DNA of 64,000 nt from Alphaproteobacteria bacterium (GTDB taxonomy: Bacteria; Pseudomonadota; Alphaproteobacteria; SMXQ01), in NCBI GenBank assembly GCA_030831315.1, contig JAURLI010000065.1, positions 1-64,000 of the forward strand. Direction: 5' to 3'. This document shows, piece by piece, positions 8,768 through 17,068 of this stretch (position 1 is the stretch's first letter; every line of letters begins with the position of its first letter). The translations under genes were made by a program, and so were the position numbers. Below the pieces are notes generated by a model. The model searched no databases and was not told where the DNA came from. It saw only the letters and a list, made by a program, of their open reading frames with translations.

Positions 8768-9958
8768 ATGGCCGGGAAGGCGAAAAAGCAGCTGCGGGTG
8801 GGCGTTGCCGGGTTGGGCGTGGCGTCTTCGCAGGTGCTGCCCGCCTTCCGCCCGGGGGCGCCTTACCTGCTTGCGGGCGGCGCCGATACCAGCGCCGAGG
8901 CGCGCAAGGGTTTCACCGACCGCTATGGCCGGCCCGCTTATGCCTCGGTGCGCGAGCTGTGCGCGCGCGACGATGTCGATGCGGTGTGGATTTCCACGCC
9001 CAATACCCTGCACATGGAGCACACCATCACCGCCGCCCGGGCGGGCAAGCATGTCATCTGCGAAAAGCCGATGGCGGTGACGTTGCAGCAGTGCGACCGC
9101 ATGATCCGCGCCTGCGAGGACGCCGGCGTTCACTACCTGCAGGGCCATTCGAAGATCTATCAGGCGCCGATGAAGGCGATCCGCAAGGTCATCAAGTCCG
9201 GCCGTCTCGGCCGCGTCGTGCAGATTCATGCGGCCAATTTCAACGATTGGCTTCAGCGTCCGCGCCTTGCGCCCGAACTGGACACCACAAAGGGCGGCGG
9301 CATCGTCTACCGGCAGGGGCCGCATATCATCGACATCGTGCGTTTCATCGGCGGCGGCATGGTCGACAACGTGCGCGGCGTGTCGGGGCGCGCCGACAGG
9401 CATTTCGACACGGAAGGCCATTTTTCGGCGCTGCTCGAATTCGATAATGGCGCGACCGCCACCGTGACGTTCAACGGCTACGGCTATTTCGACGTCACCG
9501 AGTTGACCTGGGGCATCGGCGAATCGGGCCGCGTGCAGACGGGGGCGCGCAGTTTTCCGCGCGCCGACAAGCCGCGCCTGACGGGTCCCGCGAACCCGGC
9601 GCGCAAGCGCGCCGTCGCACAGGATCGCGGCGATCATGGCGCCGGGGCGGCGGCGAAGGACGAACGCCACCAGCCGTTCTTCGGCCTGAGCGTGGTGTTC
9701 TGCGAGAAGGGGGTCATTCGTCAGGCGCCCGACGGCATCTACGTCTATACCCAGAAGGGGCGCGAGGAGATTTCGCTGAACGAAGGCCACGGCCGCAGCC
9801 AGGAACTGCAGGAACTGGTCGACGCCATCGCCCGCAAGCGCCCGGCCTTTCCCGACGGCCACTGGGGCAAGGCGACCCTAGAGGTCTGTCTCGCCATCAT
9901 GCAATCGGGCCGGGACGGCAAGGTGCGCCGCCTGAAGCACCAGGTTCCGGCACCCTGA
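8768..9958 (+). CDS. Gfo/Idh/MocA oxidoreductase resembling phthalate 4,5-dihydrodiol dehydrogenase (Pht4)
   Basis: A 396-residue NAD(P)-dependent dehydrogenase. The N-terminal Rossmann fold begins VGVAGLGVASSQVLP; the family EKP motif appears in CEKPMAVTL, and the C-terminal domain carries the substrate loop with NDWLQRPRLAPELDTTKGG and GPHIIDIVRFIGGG. From memory of the family, this region (RPR..EELDT.+GGG, then a His-x-x-DIVR) closely matches Pht4, which oxidises the cis-dihydrodiol of phthalate to 4,5-dihydroxyphthalate. The gene lies between an aldolase-fold gene and an NMT1-fold gene and shortly before a Pht3-like Rieske oxygenase. That context makes a dihydrodiol dehydrogenase the leading call; other Gfo/Idh substrates are possible. 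Confidence 0.85.
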   Translation: MAGKAKKQLRVGVAGLGVASSQVLPAFRPGAPYLLAGGADTSAEARKGFTDRYGRPAYASVRELCARDDVDAVWISTPNTLHMEHTITAARAGKHVICEKPMAVTLQQCDRMIRACEDAGVHYLQGHSKIYQAPMKAIRKVIKSGRLGRVVQIHAANFNDWLQRPRLAPELDTTKGGGIVYRQGPHIIDIVRFIGGGMVDNVRGVSGRADRHFDTEGHFSALLEFDNGATATVTFNGYGYFDVTELTWGIGESGRVQTGARSFPRADKPRLTGPANPARKRAVAQDRGDHGAGAAAKDERHQPFFGLSVVFCEKGVIRQAPDGIYVYTQKGREEISLNEGHGRSQELQELVDAIARKRPAFPDGHWGKATLEVCLAIMQSGRDGKVRRLKHQVPAP

Positions 9959-9977
9959 AGGATCGAGGAGACCACCA

Positions 9978-10967
9978 ATGGATCGCATAAGTTTTCCGTA
10001 TCGCGCGCACAGCCATCTCGTGCTGATGCATGTGATCCAGGAATCGGGCGCCTGGGCCCGGCAGGGCCTCGAGGTCGATTACGAGCGCGTCATCAGCCGC
10101 GAGGACGCCCACGAACTGGTGCCCAAGGGCGAGGTCGAATTCGTTTCCGGCAACCACGTGTCGACCTATGCGGCGCGCGCCCGTGGCGACACCTGGACCT
10201 ATGTCGGCCAGAGCATGAGCAACAACAACGTTTCCCTGGTGACGCGCGAGGAAACCGGCATCAATTCCCTCGCCGATCTGCGCAACCGCAAGGTCGGCAC
10301 CCGCGGCAACCACCCGTATCTCAATGCGTGGCTTTATCTGAAGCAGCACGGCCTTGATGCCGACAGGGACGAGGTCGAACTGGTGCGCCGCGCCCAGCAG
10401 GACGTGACCGAGGCGGGAAAGCCGCGCCGCAAGACGCTGGCCGAGATGGTGCGCGACAAGGACGTCGATGCCTGTTTCCTGAGCCAGCCCAATGCGGAAC
10501 TGGCGAAGCGCTCGGGATTGAAAGTCATCCCCCTCGACCCGCAGCACATGATTTTCTACATGACCATGTCGACCAGCAAGAAGATGGTGGACGAGCATCC
10601 CGACGTCGTCACGCGGGTCCTCAAGGCGATCATCGAAGGCATCGCCTTCTTCAAGATCAACCGCGAGGCGACCATCAAGATCCTGATGGAGCGCTATGAC
10701 AACGACGGCAAGCTGAGCCGCGAAGTCGCCGAAATTCTCTATGACGACCTTTCGCCGAAGCTCGACCCCAGGCTGATTCCCAGCATGCAGTCGATCTTCA
10801 ACGTCTATCAGGAAGCCCTGAAGCAGGACGAAAAGAACGGCGATGCCAAGAACATCCATCCGCTGGCACTGTGGGATTTCCATTTCCTCCGCCAGATCGA
10901 GGATTCCGGTTTCATTGCCAATCTCTACAAGGACCATCCGCAGCTGCTGCTGGGCCACGGAGCCTGA
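9978..10967 (+). CDS. Cytoplasmic NMT1/periplasmic-binding-fold protein, possible Pht5-like decarboxylase
   Basis: A 329-residue protein with the NMT1/SsuA-type binding-protein fold (SLADLRNRKVGTRG, the hinge-region LKQHGLD, and a C-terminal VVTRVLKAIIEGI helix) but no signal peptide. It opens MDRISFPYRAHSHLVLM, so it should stay in the cytoplasm. 4,5-dihydroxyphthalate decarboxylase Pht5 belongs to this fold, which fits the position between the Pht4-like and Pht3-like genes. It ends 27 bases before the Rieske gene. A second leaderless relative at 48952-49866 also starts MDRI and also neighbours a class II aldolase. An alternative is a sensor or enzyme of pyrimidine-precursor type. A transport role looks unlikely without export. 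Confidence 0.78.
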   Translation: MDRISFPYRAHSHLVLMHVIQESGAWARQGLEVDYERVISREDAHELVPKGEVEFVSGNHVSTYAARARGDTWTYVGQSMSNNNVSLVTREETGINSLADLRNRKVGTRGNHPYLNAWLYLKQHGLDADRDEVELVRRAQQDVTEAGKPRRKTLAEMVRDKDVDACFLSQPNAELAKRSGLKVIPLDPQHMIFYMTMSTSKKMVDEHPDVVTRVLKAIIEGIAFFKINREATIKILMERYDNDGKLSREVAEILYDDLSPKLDPRLIPSMQSIFNVYQEALKQDEKNGDAKNIHPLALWDFHFLRQIEDSGFIANLYKDHPQLLLGHGA

Positions 10968-10994
10968 GCGGTACGCGATACGAGGGAGATCGCC

Positions 10995-12158
10995 ATGCTG
11001 TCACGCGAAGACAACGAACTGCTGACCCGCGTCGGCCCGGGTACGCCGGCCGGCGAATTGCTGCGCCGCTACTGGCAGCCGGTCGCATGTGCCGCCGAAC
11101 TGACGGAAGAAAAGCCGATCAAGGCGGTCAAGGTGCTCGGCGAAAAGCTGGTCGTCTACCGCGATACGGCGGGCGGTTACGGCCTCGTGGCCGAACAGTG
11201 CCCGCACCGGTTTGCCTCGCTCGCCTGGGGCCGCGTCGATGACGAAGGAATCCGCTGCCCTTACCACGGCTGGAAATTCAACGCCGCCGGCAAATGCATC
11301 GAAACCCCGGCCGAACCCAAGGGCAGCACCCTCAAGGACGGCGTGCGCCAGCCCGCCTATCCCGTGCGCAAGCTGGGCGGCATGCTGTTCGGCTACATGG
11401 GGCCGGCGCCGGTGCCGGCGCTGCCGCTATGGGATGTTCTTGCGTGGGAGCATGGCCGGCGCACGGTGGAGCGTCATTCGGTCGTCGAATGCAACTGGCT
11501 GCAGTGCATGGAGAACTCGGTCGATCCGTCGCACCTTTTCTGGCTGCACGGGCGCACCGCGCATCTCGCCAGCCTGATGGACGAATTCGAGGAGAAGGAG
11601 GATTTCATCCCCTTCGATTTCGGAATCATGAAGCGCCGCTCGACGCCGATCAAGGACAAGGGCATCCAGGTCGACCAGCATCCGCTTCTGTTCCCGAATG
11701 TCCTGCGCCACGTCGCCCACGACCGCAGCGGCGAGGGCAGCCATCGCCATAATCTGCAATACCGGGTGCCGGTCGATGATCACAACACGCAGGTGTTCAT
11801 GATCAACTTCACGCCCGAGCCCGGCACGCGCACGCCCGCCGACGCGGATGCGCCGTTCAGCTTCGTTCCCATGCGCGGCGAAGACGGCGACTACCGCATG
11901 GACATGGTGCTGGCCCAGGACGTCATGGCCTGGGAAACCCAGGGTGCGGTTCTCGATCGCACGCGCGAACAGCTCGGCACCGCCGACAAGGGCATCGTCA
12001 TGTTCCGCCGCCTGATCAAGGAACAGATCGCGCTGGTGGCCGCCGGCAAGATGCCGCTCGGCGTGCGCCCGGCGGAAGCGGAGAGCCTTATCGAGCTTGA
12101 TGTCATCAACGAACGCATCGGACTGATGCGTCCCGAGCGCCAGGGGGCGGCGCAGTAG
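10995..12158 (+). CDS. Rieske oxygenase alpha subunit, phthalate 4,5-dioxygenase type
   Basis: A complete 387-residue ring-hydroxylating oxygenase. It opens MLSREDNELLTRVGPGTP, as phthalate 4,5-dioxygenase (Pht3) family members do. The Rieske [2Fe-2S] site is C-X1-H-X16-C-X2-H (Cys69, His71, Cys88, His91). The mononuclear iron site is His180 and His185 (SHLFWLH) with the Asp of AQD near residue 309. The enzyme would use electrons from a reductase to dihydroxylate an aromatic acid or demethylate a methoxy-aromatic. No reductase gene is nearby, so one must be supplied from elsewhere. It is a paralogue of the truncated gene at the window start, and both are followed by a TctC gene. Confidence 0.93.
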   Translation: MLSREDNELLTRVGPGTPAGELLRRYWQPVACAAELTEEKPIKAVKVLGEKLVVYRDTAGGYGLVAEQCPHRFASLAWGRVDDEGIRCPYHGWKFNAAGKCIETPAEPKGSTLKDGVRQPAYPVRKLGGMLFGYMGPAPVPALPLWDVLAWEHGRRTVERHSVVECNWLQCMENSVDPSHLFWLHGRTAHLASLMDEFEEKEDFIPFDFGIMKRRSTPIKDKGIQVDQHPLLFPNVLRHVAHDRSGEGSHRHNLQYRVPVDDHNTQVFMINFTPEPGTRTPADADAPFSFVPMRGEDGDYRMDMVLAQDVMAWETQGAVLDRTREQLGTADKGIVMFRRLIKEQIALVAAGKMPLGVRPAEAESLIELDVINERIGLMRPERQGAAQ

Positions 12159-12227
12159 CGAAAGGGTCCTCCCAACAAGAAGAACGTCCGAGAGGCGATA
12201 ACTCTGAACAGGACAGGAGAGGCAACA

Positions 12228-13517
12228 ATGATGTGGCACAAGGACAAGACAGCGGGGCCGGGCAGGGCCCTCGGATTTGCAATGGCGTGCCTTGGGGCGG
12301 CGGCGGCCGTTTCGGGGGCGCGCGCGGCCGATTATTACGACGGCAAGACACTGACGGTGATGATCGCCTCCAAGCCGGGCGGCGGCACCGATACCACTGG
12401 GCGGCTGGTGGCCCGGTTCTGGGGCACCCATATCCCCGGCAAGCCCAGCGTCATCGTGCGCAACAAGCCGCTGCAGGTGCTGGCGGGCAACGATCTTCAT
12501 TTCAACACGCGCCCCGACGGCTTGACCGTCGGCGTGTTCGCGGGCGGCGGCAGCCTCGGCCCGGTGGCGCGCAAGTCGAAATCGGCGCGTTACGATCCGA
12601 CCGAATGGGGCATCGTCGGTTCCATCGACCGCGGCCCGTCGATCCAGATCATCCGGAAATCCGCGCTCGCGCGCATGAACGACCCGAAAGCGGAGCCCAT
12701 CGCCATGGGGTCGGTTTCGACCGACCGCACCCAGGACGCCATCGCCGTGTTCGGTGCGGAATATCTCGGCTGGAACCTAAAGTTCGTGCTGGGCTATCCG
12801 AATTCGAACGCGATCTATCTGGCTTATGGCCGGGGCGAGATCGACATGTTCGGCTCGGGCACCACGGAAATCCTCAACCGTTTCCTCAAGCAGGAAGGCG
12901 CGGTCGCCGTCGTGGCCCAGTCGCCGCGTCCAGATTTCCCGGGCATCAAGACCTTCGACCAGCTGCTTGGCGCGAAGAAGCCCAAGGGTGACGGTTGGCG
13001 TGCCTTCCAGGCCTGGACCGGGCCGAGCGCCGTGGACAAGTATTTCGCCCTCAGCCCGGCGACGCCGAAGAACCTGACGGAGGTCCTGCGGGCGTCGTTC
13101 AAGGCGACGACGGCCTCGAAGGACTTTGACAAGGAAGCCAACAACATCCTTGGCGGCGGCTATGCCGTTCTCAGCAGCGTGGAAACCGCTGACTTGATCG
13201 CGTCCGCCGTGCGCGTGTCGGCCGGTGCGCTCAAGGAGATCGACCGCCTGCGCGCCAAGTACGGCCTGCCCAAGGTGGTGCGCGAGGCGAGCCCCCTCGT
13301 GCGCGTCAAGCTGAGCGAGGTCAAGCGCGAGGGGCGTCGCGTCATCTTCACGTCCGAGGGCGAGAAAATGGAGCTCTCGGTCAGCGGCAGCCGTTCCGAG
13401 GTGATGGTGGGCGGCAAGCCCGCGTCTCGCTCGGCGCTCAAGGCCGGGATGTCCTGCGATGCGTCCTGGGCGAAGAATGGTAGCCGCACGGAGGCGCGCA
13501 AGCTTCACTGCAATTGA
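12228..13517 (+). CDS. TctC/Bug-family binding protein with extra C-terminal domain
   Basis: A 429-residue protein preceded by an AGGAGAG site. The N-terminal Sec signal peptide ends near GARA before ADYYDGK. Residues about 34-350 are a Bug fold closely related to the binding protein at 772 (PGGGTDTTGRLVARFW, HIPGKP, GSVSTDR, GYPNSNAIYLAY). About 75 residues beyond the normal end form a small basic domain rich in beta-type alternation, with two Cys near the C terminus (MSCDASW and LHCN) that could form a disulphide. The usual family length is 320-350. Its Rieske neighbour precedes it by 69 bases, but no dedicated TctA/B follows; it may share the permease at 1884-3859. Confidence 0.88.
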   Translation: MMWHKDKTAGPGRALGFAMACLGAAAAVSGARAADYYDGKTLTVMIASKPGGGTDTTGRLVARFWGTHIPGKPSVIVRNKPLQVLAGNDLHFNTRPDGLTVGVFAGGGSLGPVARKSKSARYDPTEWGIVGSIDRGPSIQIIRKSALARMNDPKAEPIAMGSVSTDRTQDAIAVFGAEYLGWNLKFVLGYPNSNAIYLAYGRGEIDMFGSGTTEILNRFLKQEGAVAVVAQSPRPDFPGIKTFDQLLGAKKPKGDGWRAFQAWTGPSAVDKYFALSPATPKNLTEVLRASFKATTASKDFDKEANNILGGGYAVLSSVETADLIASAVRVSAGALKEIDRLRAKYGLPKVVREASPLVRVKLSEVKREGRRVIFTSEGEKMELSVSGSRSEVMVGGKPASRSALKAGMSCDASWAKNGSRTEARKLHCN

Positions 13518-13533
13518 TATAATCAGCCAACAA

Positions 13534-13558
13534 GCCGCGGCGGCCATGCCGCCGCGGC
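13534..13558 (+). other. GC-rich inverted repeat between TctC and LigJ-like genes
   Basis: Perfect 11-base-pair stem (13534-13544 with 13548-13558) around a three-base loop. No T-run follows on either side, so it is more likely an RNA-stabilising or attenuating hairpin than a full terminator. Confidence 0.6.
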
Positions 13559-13588
13559 CGCGTTAACGGAGGAGACAGAAGGACTATC

Positions 13589-14593
13589 ATGATCATCGAC
13601 ATTCACGCGCATTTCACTGCGCCGGACAAACTGTTTGCCTACAAGTCGAACCTTCTTGCTTCACGGTCGCGCGGGCGCGACAGGCTGAAGATGTCCGACG
13701 AGCTGATCATCGAGGCCCTCAACAAGCCCGTGCACGGCGGCACGTCGCATCTGCAGCAGCTCGACGAGGTCGGTACCGACCTGCAGATCATTTCGCCGCG
13801 CCCTTACCAGATGATGCATTCGGAAAAGCCCGAAGGCATCGTCCATCGCTTCTGCGAGGCCTGCAACGACCTGACGGCGGCCCAGGTGCGCCTGTTCCCC
13901 GACCGTTTCGTCGGCATGGCGTCGCTGCCGCAGAACATGGGTGTCAGCCCGGCCAATTCGATCCCCGAACTTGAACGTTGCGTCAAGGAATTGGGCTTCG
14001 TCGGCTGCCTGCTCAATTCCGATCCCAGCGAATGCCTGGAGCCGCCGCCGGGCCTCGGTGACGAGTACTGGTACCCGCTCTATGAAAAGCTGGTCGAACT
14101 CGACGTCCCGGCGATGGTGCACGGCGCCGGCTGCCGAGCGCACCGGCACAACTACACGCTCAACTTCATCCTCGAGGAAAGCATCGCGATCATCTCGCTC
14201 CTGTCCTCGCGCGTGTTCCAGGACTTCCCCAAGCTGAAGCTGATCATCTGCCACGGCGGCGGGGCCATTCCCTACCAGATCGGCCGCTTCCGCGCGGCGC
14301 GCATCAAGGGCGGGCGGGCGAAGGAGACCTTCGAGGAAAGCTTGCGCAGGCTGTATTTCGATACCGCGCTCTACACCAAGGACGCGCTCGAAATGCTGTT
14401 CCGCTGGGCGACGCCCGACCGCTGCATGTTCGGCACCGAACGCCCCGGCGCCGGTACGGCAAAGGATCCGGCGACCGGCCAGTGGATGGACGATACCCGG
14501 CCGCTGATCGAGACCATCGATTGGCTGACCGATGCGGACCGCAAGAAGATATTCGAGGATAACGCCCGCAAGGTGTTCAACCTCAAGGTCTGA
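13589..14593 (+). CDS. Amidohydrolase resembling 4-oxalomesaconate hydratase LigJ
   Basis: A 334-residue amidohydrolase-2 protein. The metal set lies exactly where I recall it in LigJ: His6 and His8 (DIHAHF), His178 (VHGAG), Glu284 (FGTERPG), plus His222 (CHGGGAIPYQIG). Shared segments include ISPRPYQMMHSEKP, DEYWYPLYEKL, KIFEDNARKVFNL and a DPATG near the end. LigJ hydrates 4-oxalomesaconate to 4-carboxy-4-hydroxy-2-oxoadipate in the protocatechuate 4,5-cleavage and gallate pathways. Its presence beside a Rieske oxygenase and a LigB-type dioxygenase points to aromatic ring fission. The main alternatives within the fold are 5-carboxyvanillate or ACMS-type decarboxylases, which fit less well. 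Confidence 0.85.
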   Translation: MIIDIHAHFTAPDKLFAYKSNLLASRSRGRDRLKMSDELIIEALNKPVHGGTSHLQQLDEVGTDLQIISPRPYQMMHSEKPEGIVHRFCEACNDLTAAQVRLFPDRFVGMASLPQNMGVSPANSIPELERCVKELGFVGCLLNSDPSECLEPPPGLGDEYWYPLYEKLVELDVPAMVHGAGCRAHRHNYTLNFILEESIAIISLLSSRVFQDFPKLKLIICHGGGAIPYQIGRFRAARIKGGRAKETFEESLRRLYFDTALYTKDALEMLFRWATPDRCMFGTERPGAGTAKDPATGQWMDDTRPLIETIDWLTDADRKKIFEDNARKVFNLKV

Positions 14594-14612
14594 TTGATGA
14601 TCGGGAACTCCC

Positions 14613-15809
14613 ATGTCCACGCGTAGCGAAATGGCGTCATCAAACCCGGGTGGGGCGGCATCTGCCGCCCGCCCGGCGGCGATTCGCCTGCAGAACCTGT
14701 CCAAGACCTATCCCGGCAACAGCCAGAAGGCGGTCGACAACCTGTCGCTCGATGTGGCCGAGGGCGAGGTATTCACGCTTCTCGGGCCGTCGGGCTGCGG
14801 CAAATCGACGACGCTGCGCATGGTGGCGGGACTGGAAGAGCCCGACGAAGGGTCCATCTTCTTCGGCGACGAAGCCGTTGTCGTGACGGCCCAGCAGCTG
14901 TCGCTGCCGCCGGAAAAGCGCAACCTCGGCATGGTGTTCCAGTCCTACGCCATCTGGCCGCACATGACGGTGGAGGAAAACGTCAGTTTTCCCCTCAAGG
15001 CGCGCAAATACGCCCGCCATGAAATCCGCGAACGGGTCGAGAAAGTCCTCGATCTCGTCGGCATGGCAGGCATGGGCAAGCGTCCCGGGCCGCTTCTTTC
15101 GGGTGGCCAGCAGCAGCGCGTGGCGCTGGCGCGTGCGCTGGTGACGGAACCGCGCATTCTTCTGCTCGATGAGCCGTTCAGCAATCTTGATGCCAAGCTC
15201 CGCGAGCAGATGCGTATCGAGGTCAAGCTGCTGCAGGATCGCCTCGACATCGCCGTGCTGTTCGTTACCCACGATCAGATCGAGGCGCTCAGCCTTTCCG
15301 ACCGCATCGCCATCATGAAGCTGGGCGTCGTCCAGCAGCAGGGAACCCCGCGCGAGCTTTACGATCAGCCCGCCAACGAATTCGTGCGCGATTTCGTCGG
15401 CAAGACGTTGCTGTTTCGCGGCACCGTGCGGGCGGCGAGCGCGGGCGGCCCCATGGCCATCGCCCTTGAAGGCGCGCCTGACTGCACGGTGTTCGGCCAC
15501 GCCGCCGACCCCAGCGGCATCCCCGCGGGCGGCCATGTTTTCGTCGGCGTGCGCCCCGAAGACATCGACATCCTGCCCGCCGCTTCGGGCAGCCCGCCTG
15601 CGGGCGTCATGGGCGGCAAGGTCACCGCGGCGCTGTTCGTCGGCGAGCGCGTCGAATACCAGATTGAAATTCCCGGACAGGGCGCCATCCTGATCTATGG
15701 CGACCGTCATAGCCCGCTGCCCGAAGGACAGGCCGTTTGGATTCGTCCGCGCCCCGACGGGCACAGCGCATGGTCGTCGGACTGGCGCGAAGGCGGCAGC
15801 GACTCCTGA
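14613..15809 (+). CDS. ABC transporter ATP-binding protein (iron/polyamine/opine type)
   Basis: A 398-residue ATPase. Walker A is GPSGCGKST, the signature is LSGGQQQRVALARAL, Walker B is ILLLDEPFSNLD, and the switch His is in FVTHDQIEALSLSD. The last 110 residues form a TOBE/MOI regulatory domain, typical of the FbpC/PotA/AfuC group. The gene order ATPase, binding protein, two-domain permease (14613-18817) makes a complete importer set. It is placed between the LigJ-like hydratase and the bicupin/LigB genes in one direction, suggesting it imports the pathway substrate or iron for the dioxygenases. Confidence 0.9.
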   Translation: MSTRSEMASSNPGGAASAARPAAIRLQNLSKTYPGNSQKAVDNLSLDVAEGEVFTLLGPSGCGKSTTLRMVAGLEEPDEGSIFFGDEAVVVTAQQLSLPPEKRNLGMVFQSYAIWPHMTVEENVSFPLKARKYARHEIRERVEKVLDLVGMAGMGKRPGPLLSGGQQQRVALARALVTEPRILLLDEPFSNLDAKLREQMRIEVKLLQDRLDIAVLFVTHDQIEALSLSDRIAIMKLGVVQQQGTPRELYDQPANEFVRDFVGKTLLFRGTVRAASAGGPMAIALEGAPDCTVFGHAADPSGIPAGGHVFVGVRPEDIDILPAASGSPPAGVMGGKVTAALFVGERVEYQIEIPGQGAILIYGDRHSPLPEGQAVWIRPRPDGHSAWSSDWREGGSDS

Positions 15810-15849
15810 TCACCGCTTACCGAATCCACGGACAAAAAGGAGAGTGAAG

Positions 15850-17010
15850 ATGATGCGAAAACTGGTTTCGACAGGTGCCGTGGCGGCGCTGGCAATGGTT
15901 CCCGCCCTGGCCTTCGGCGAACAGGCGTCGCCCGCGTCCGCAAGCTCCGCCGTTCAGGTCGCGGCGGTAACGCCCGAAATGCAGAAGCTGATCGAGGCGG
16001 CACAGAAGGAAGGCAAGGTCGAGGTCATCCTCTCCGGCCAGGTGCCGCGCAAGCTGCGCGAAGCCATGCCCGAATTCGAGAAGAAATACGGCGTCAAGGT
16101 CAACTTCCAGACCGGCAGCGGGCGCAAGCATGCCGAGCGTATCCTGGCCGAGCGCCGGGTCGGCCGCTTTACCATCGACGTATGGCTCGGCGGCGCCAAT
16201 ACGGCGCTGGTGCAGCTCGTTCCCAACAAGGCGCTGGCGTCCTTCCCCGAACTGCTCGTCGACCCCGACGTGAAGGACCAGAGCAAGTGGTACAAGGGCA
16301 AGCACCACTACACCGATCCCGAACACCGCTACATCTTCACCTGGGGCGCATCGCCCGCCTACAACATCTCCTACAACACCAAGATGGTGAAGCCGGACGA
16401 GATCAAGTCCTACCACGATCTCCTGAACCCGAAATGGAAGGGCAAGATCGTGTCGTGGAACCCGTCGGCGCAGGGCACGGCGGCATCCTCGGTGCCGATG
16501 TTCCTCAATCCGAAGCTGGGCGAAACATGGTTCCGCCGCTGGGCCAACGAGATGAAGCCGGTGATCGTGACCGACGCCCGCCAGGCGGCGGAATGGGTGG
16601 CCATCGGCCGCTTCCCCATCGGCCTGTTCGGCACCGCCACCCAGGCCGAAGTGCTGGCGTCCCAGGGCTTCCCCGTTGCCGGATGGATGCCGCACCCGAT
16701 GGCCGAAGGCGAGGTGCTGTCCGCTTCCGCCGCCAACCTGATGGCGATGGACCGCGCCCCCAACCCCAACGCGCGCAACCTGTTCCTCAACTGGGCGCTG
16801 AGCAAGGAAGGCCAGGCGCTGTTCATCAAGATCGGGGAAAAGACCGACAGCCTGCGCCGCGACGTGCCCAACAACACGATCGAGGCGCAATACCGGATCG
16901 ATCCCAAGGGCGATTACTACGTGCCCTTCTCCGATCCCCAGTACATCAACCAGCAGGACGAAATCATCGCCAAGCTCAAGAAGATCATGAGCGAAGCGGG
17001 ATATCGCTAA
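15850..17010 (+). CDS. ABC transporter periplasmic binding protein (AfuA/FbpA-like)
   Basis: About 386 residues from the ATG at 15850, which follows AAGGAGAG; the open frame begins further upstream inside the ATPase gene. A hydrophobic signal peptide ends near ALAFG. The body has the class of type-2 binding proteins related to iron carriers (VILSGQVPRKL, AERRVGRFTIDVWLGGAN, DLLNPKWKGKIV, FLNWALSKEGQALF). The tyrosines that bind ferric iron in FbpA cannot be assigned with confidence, so an organic substrate is equally possible. A strong hairpin separates it from the permease gene, a common means of making more binding protein than membrane protein. Confidence 0.88.
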   Translation: MMRKLVSTGAVAALAMVPALAFGEQASPASASSAVQVAAVTPEMQKLIEAAQKEGKVEVILSGQVPRKLREAMPEFEKKYGVKVNFQTGSGRKHAERILAERRVGRFTIDVWLGGANTALVQLVPNKALASFPELLVDPDVKDQSKWYKGKHHYTDPEHRYIFTWGASPAYNISYNTKMVKPDEIKSYHDLLNPKWKGKIVSWNPSAQGTAASSVPMFLNPKLGETWFRRWANEMKPVIVTDARQAAEWVAIGRFPIGLFGTATQAEVLASQGFPVAGWMPHPMAEGEVLSASAANLMAMDRAPNPNARNLFLNWALSKEGQALFIKIGEKTDSLRRDVPNNTIEAQYRIDPKGDYYVPFSDPQYINQQDEIIAKLKKIMSEAGYR

Positions 17011-17018
17011 CAAACGGC

Positions 17019-17044
17019 GGGCCGGAGGCGCGCGCCTCCGGCCC
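17019..17044 (+). terminator. Attenuating hairpin between binding protein and permease genes
   Basis: Near-perfect palindrome of 12 base pairs (17019-17030 with 17033-17044), followed by GGTTTTC. It lies nine bases after the binding protein stop and 25 before the permease start, so partial termination or mRNA 3'-end protection of the binding protein message is likely. Confidence 0.75.
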
Positions 17045-17068
17045 GGTTTTCAAGGATCCGATCTGACC

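Noticed and set aside
13589..14593. Annotation as aminocarboxymuconate-semialdehyde decarboxylase
   Set aside because: The fold is shared, but the metal positions 6, 8, 178 and 284 and several segments match LigJ hydratase better.
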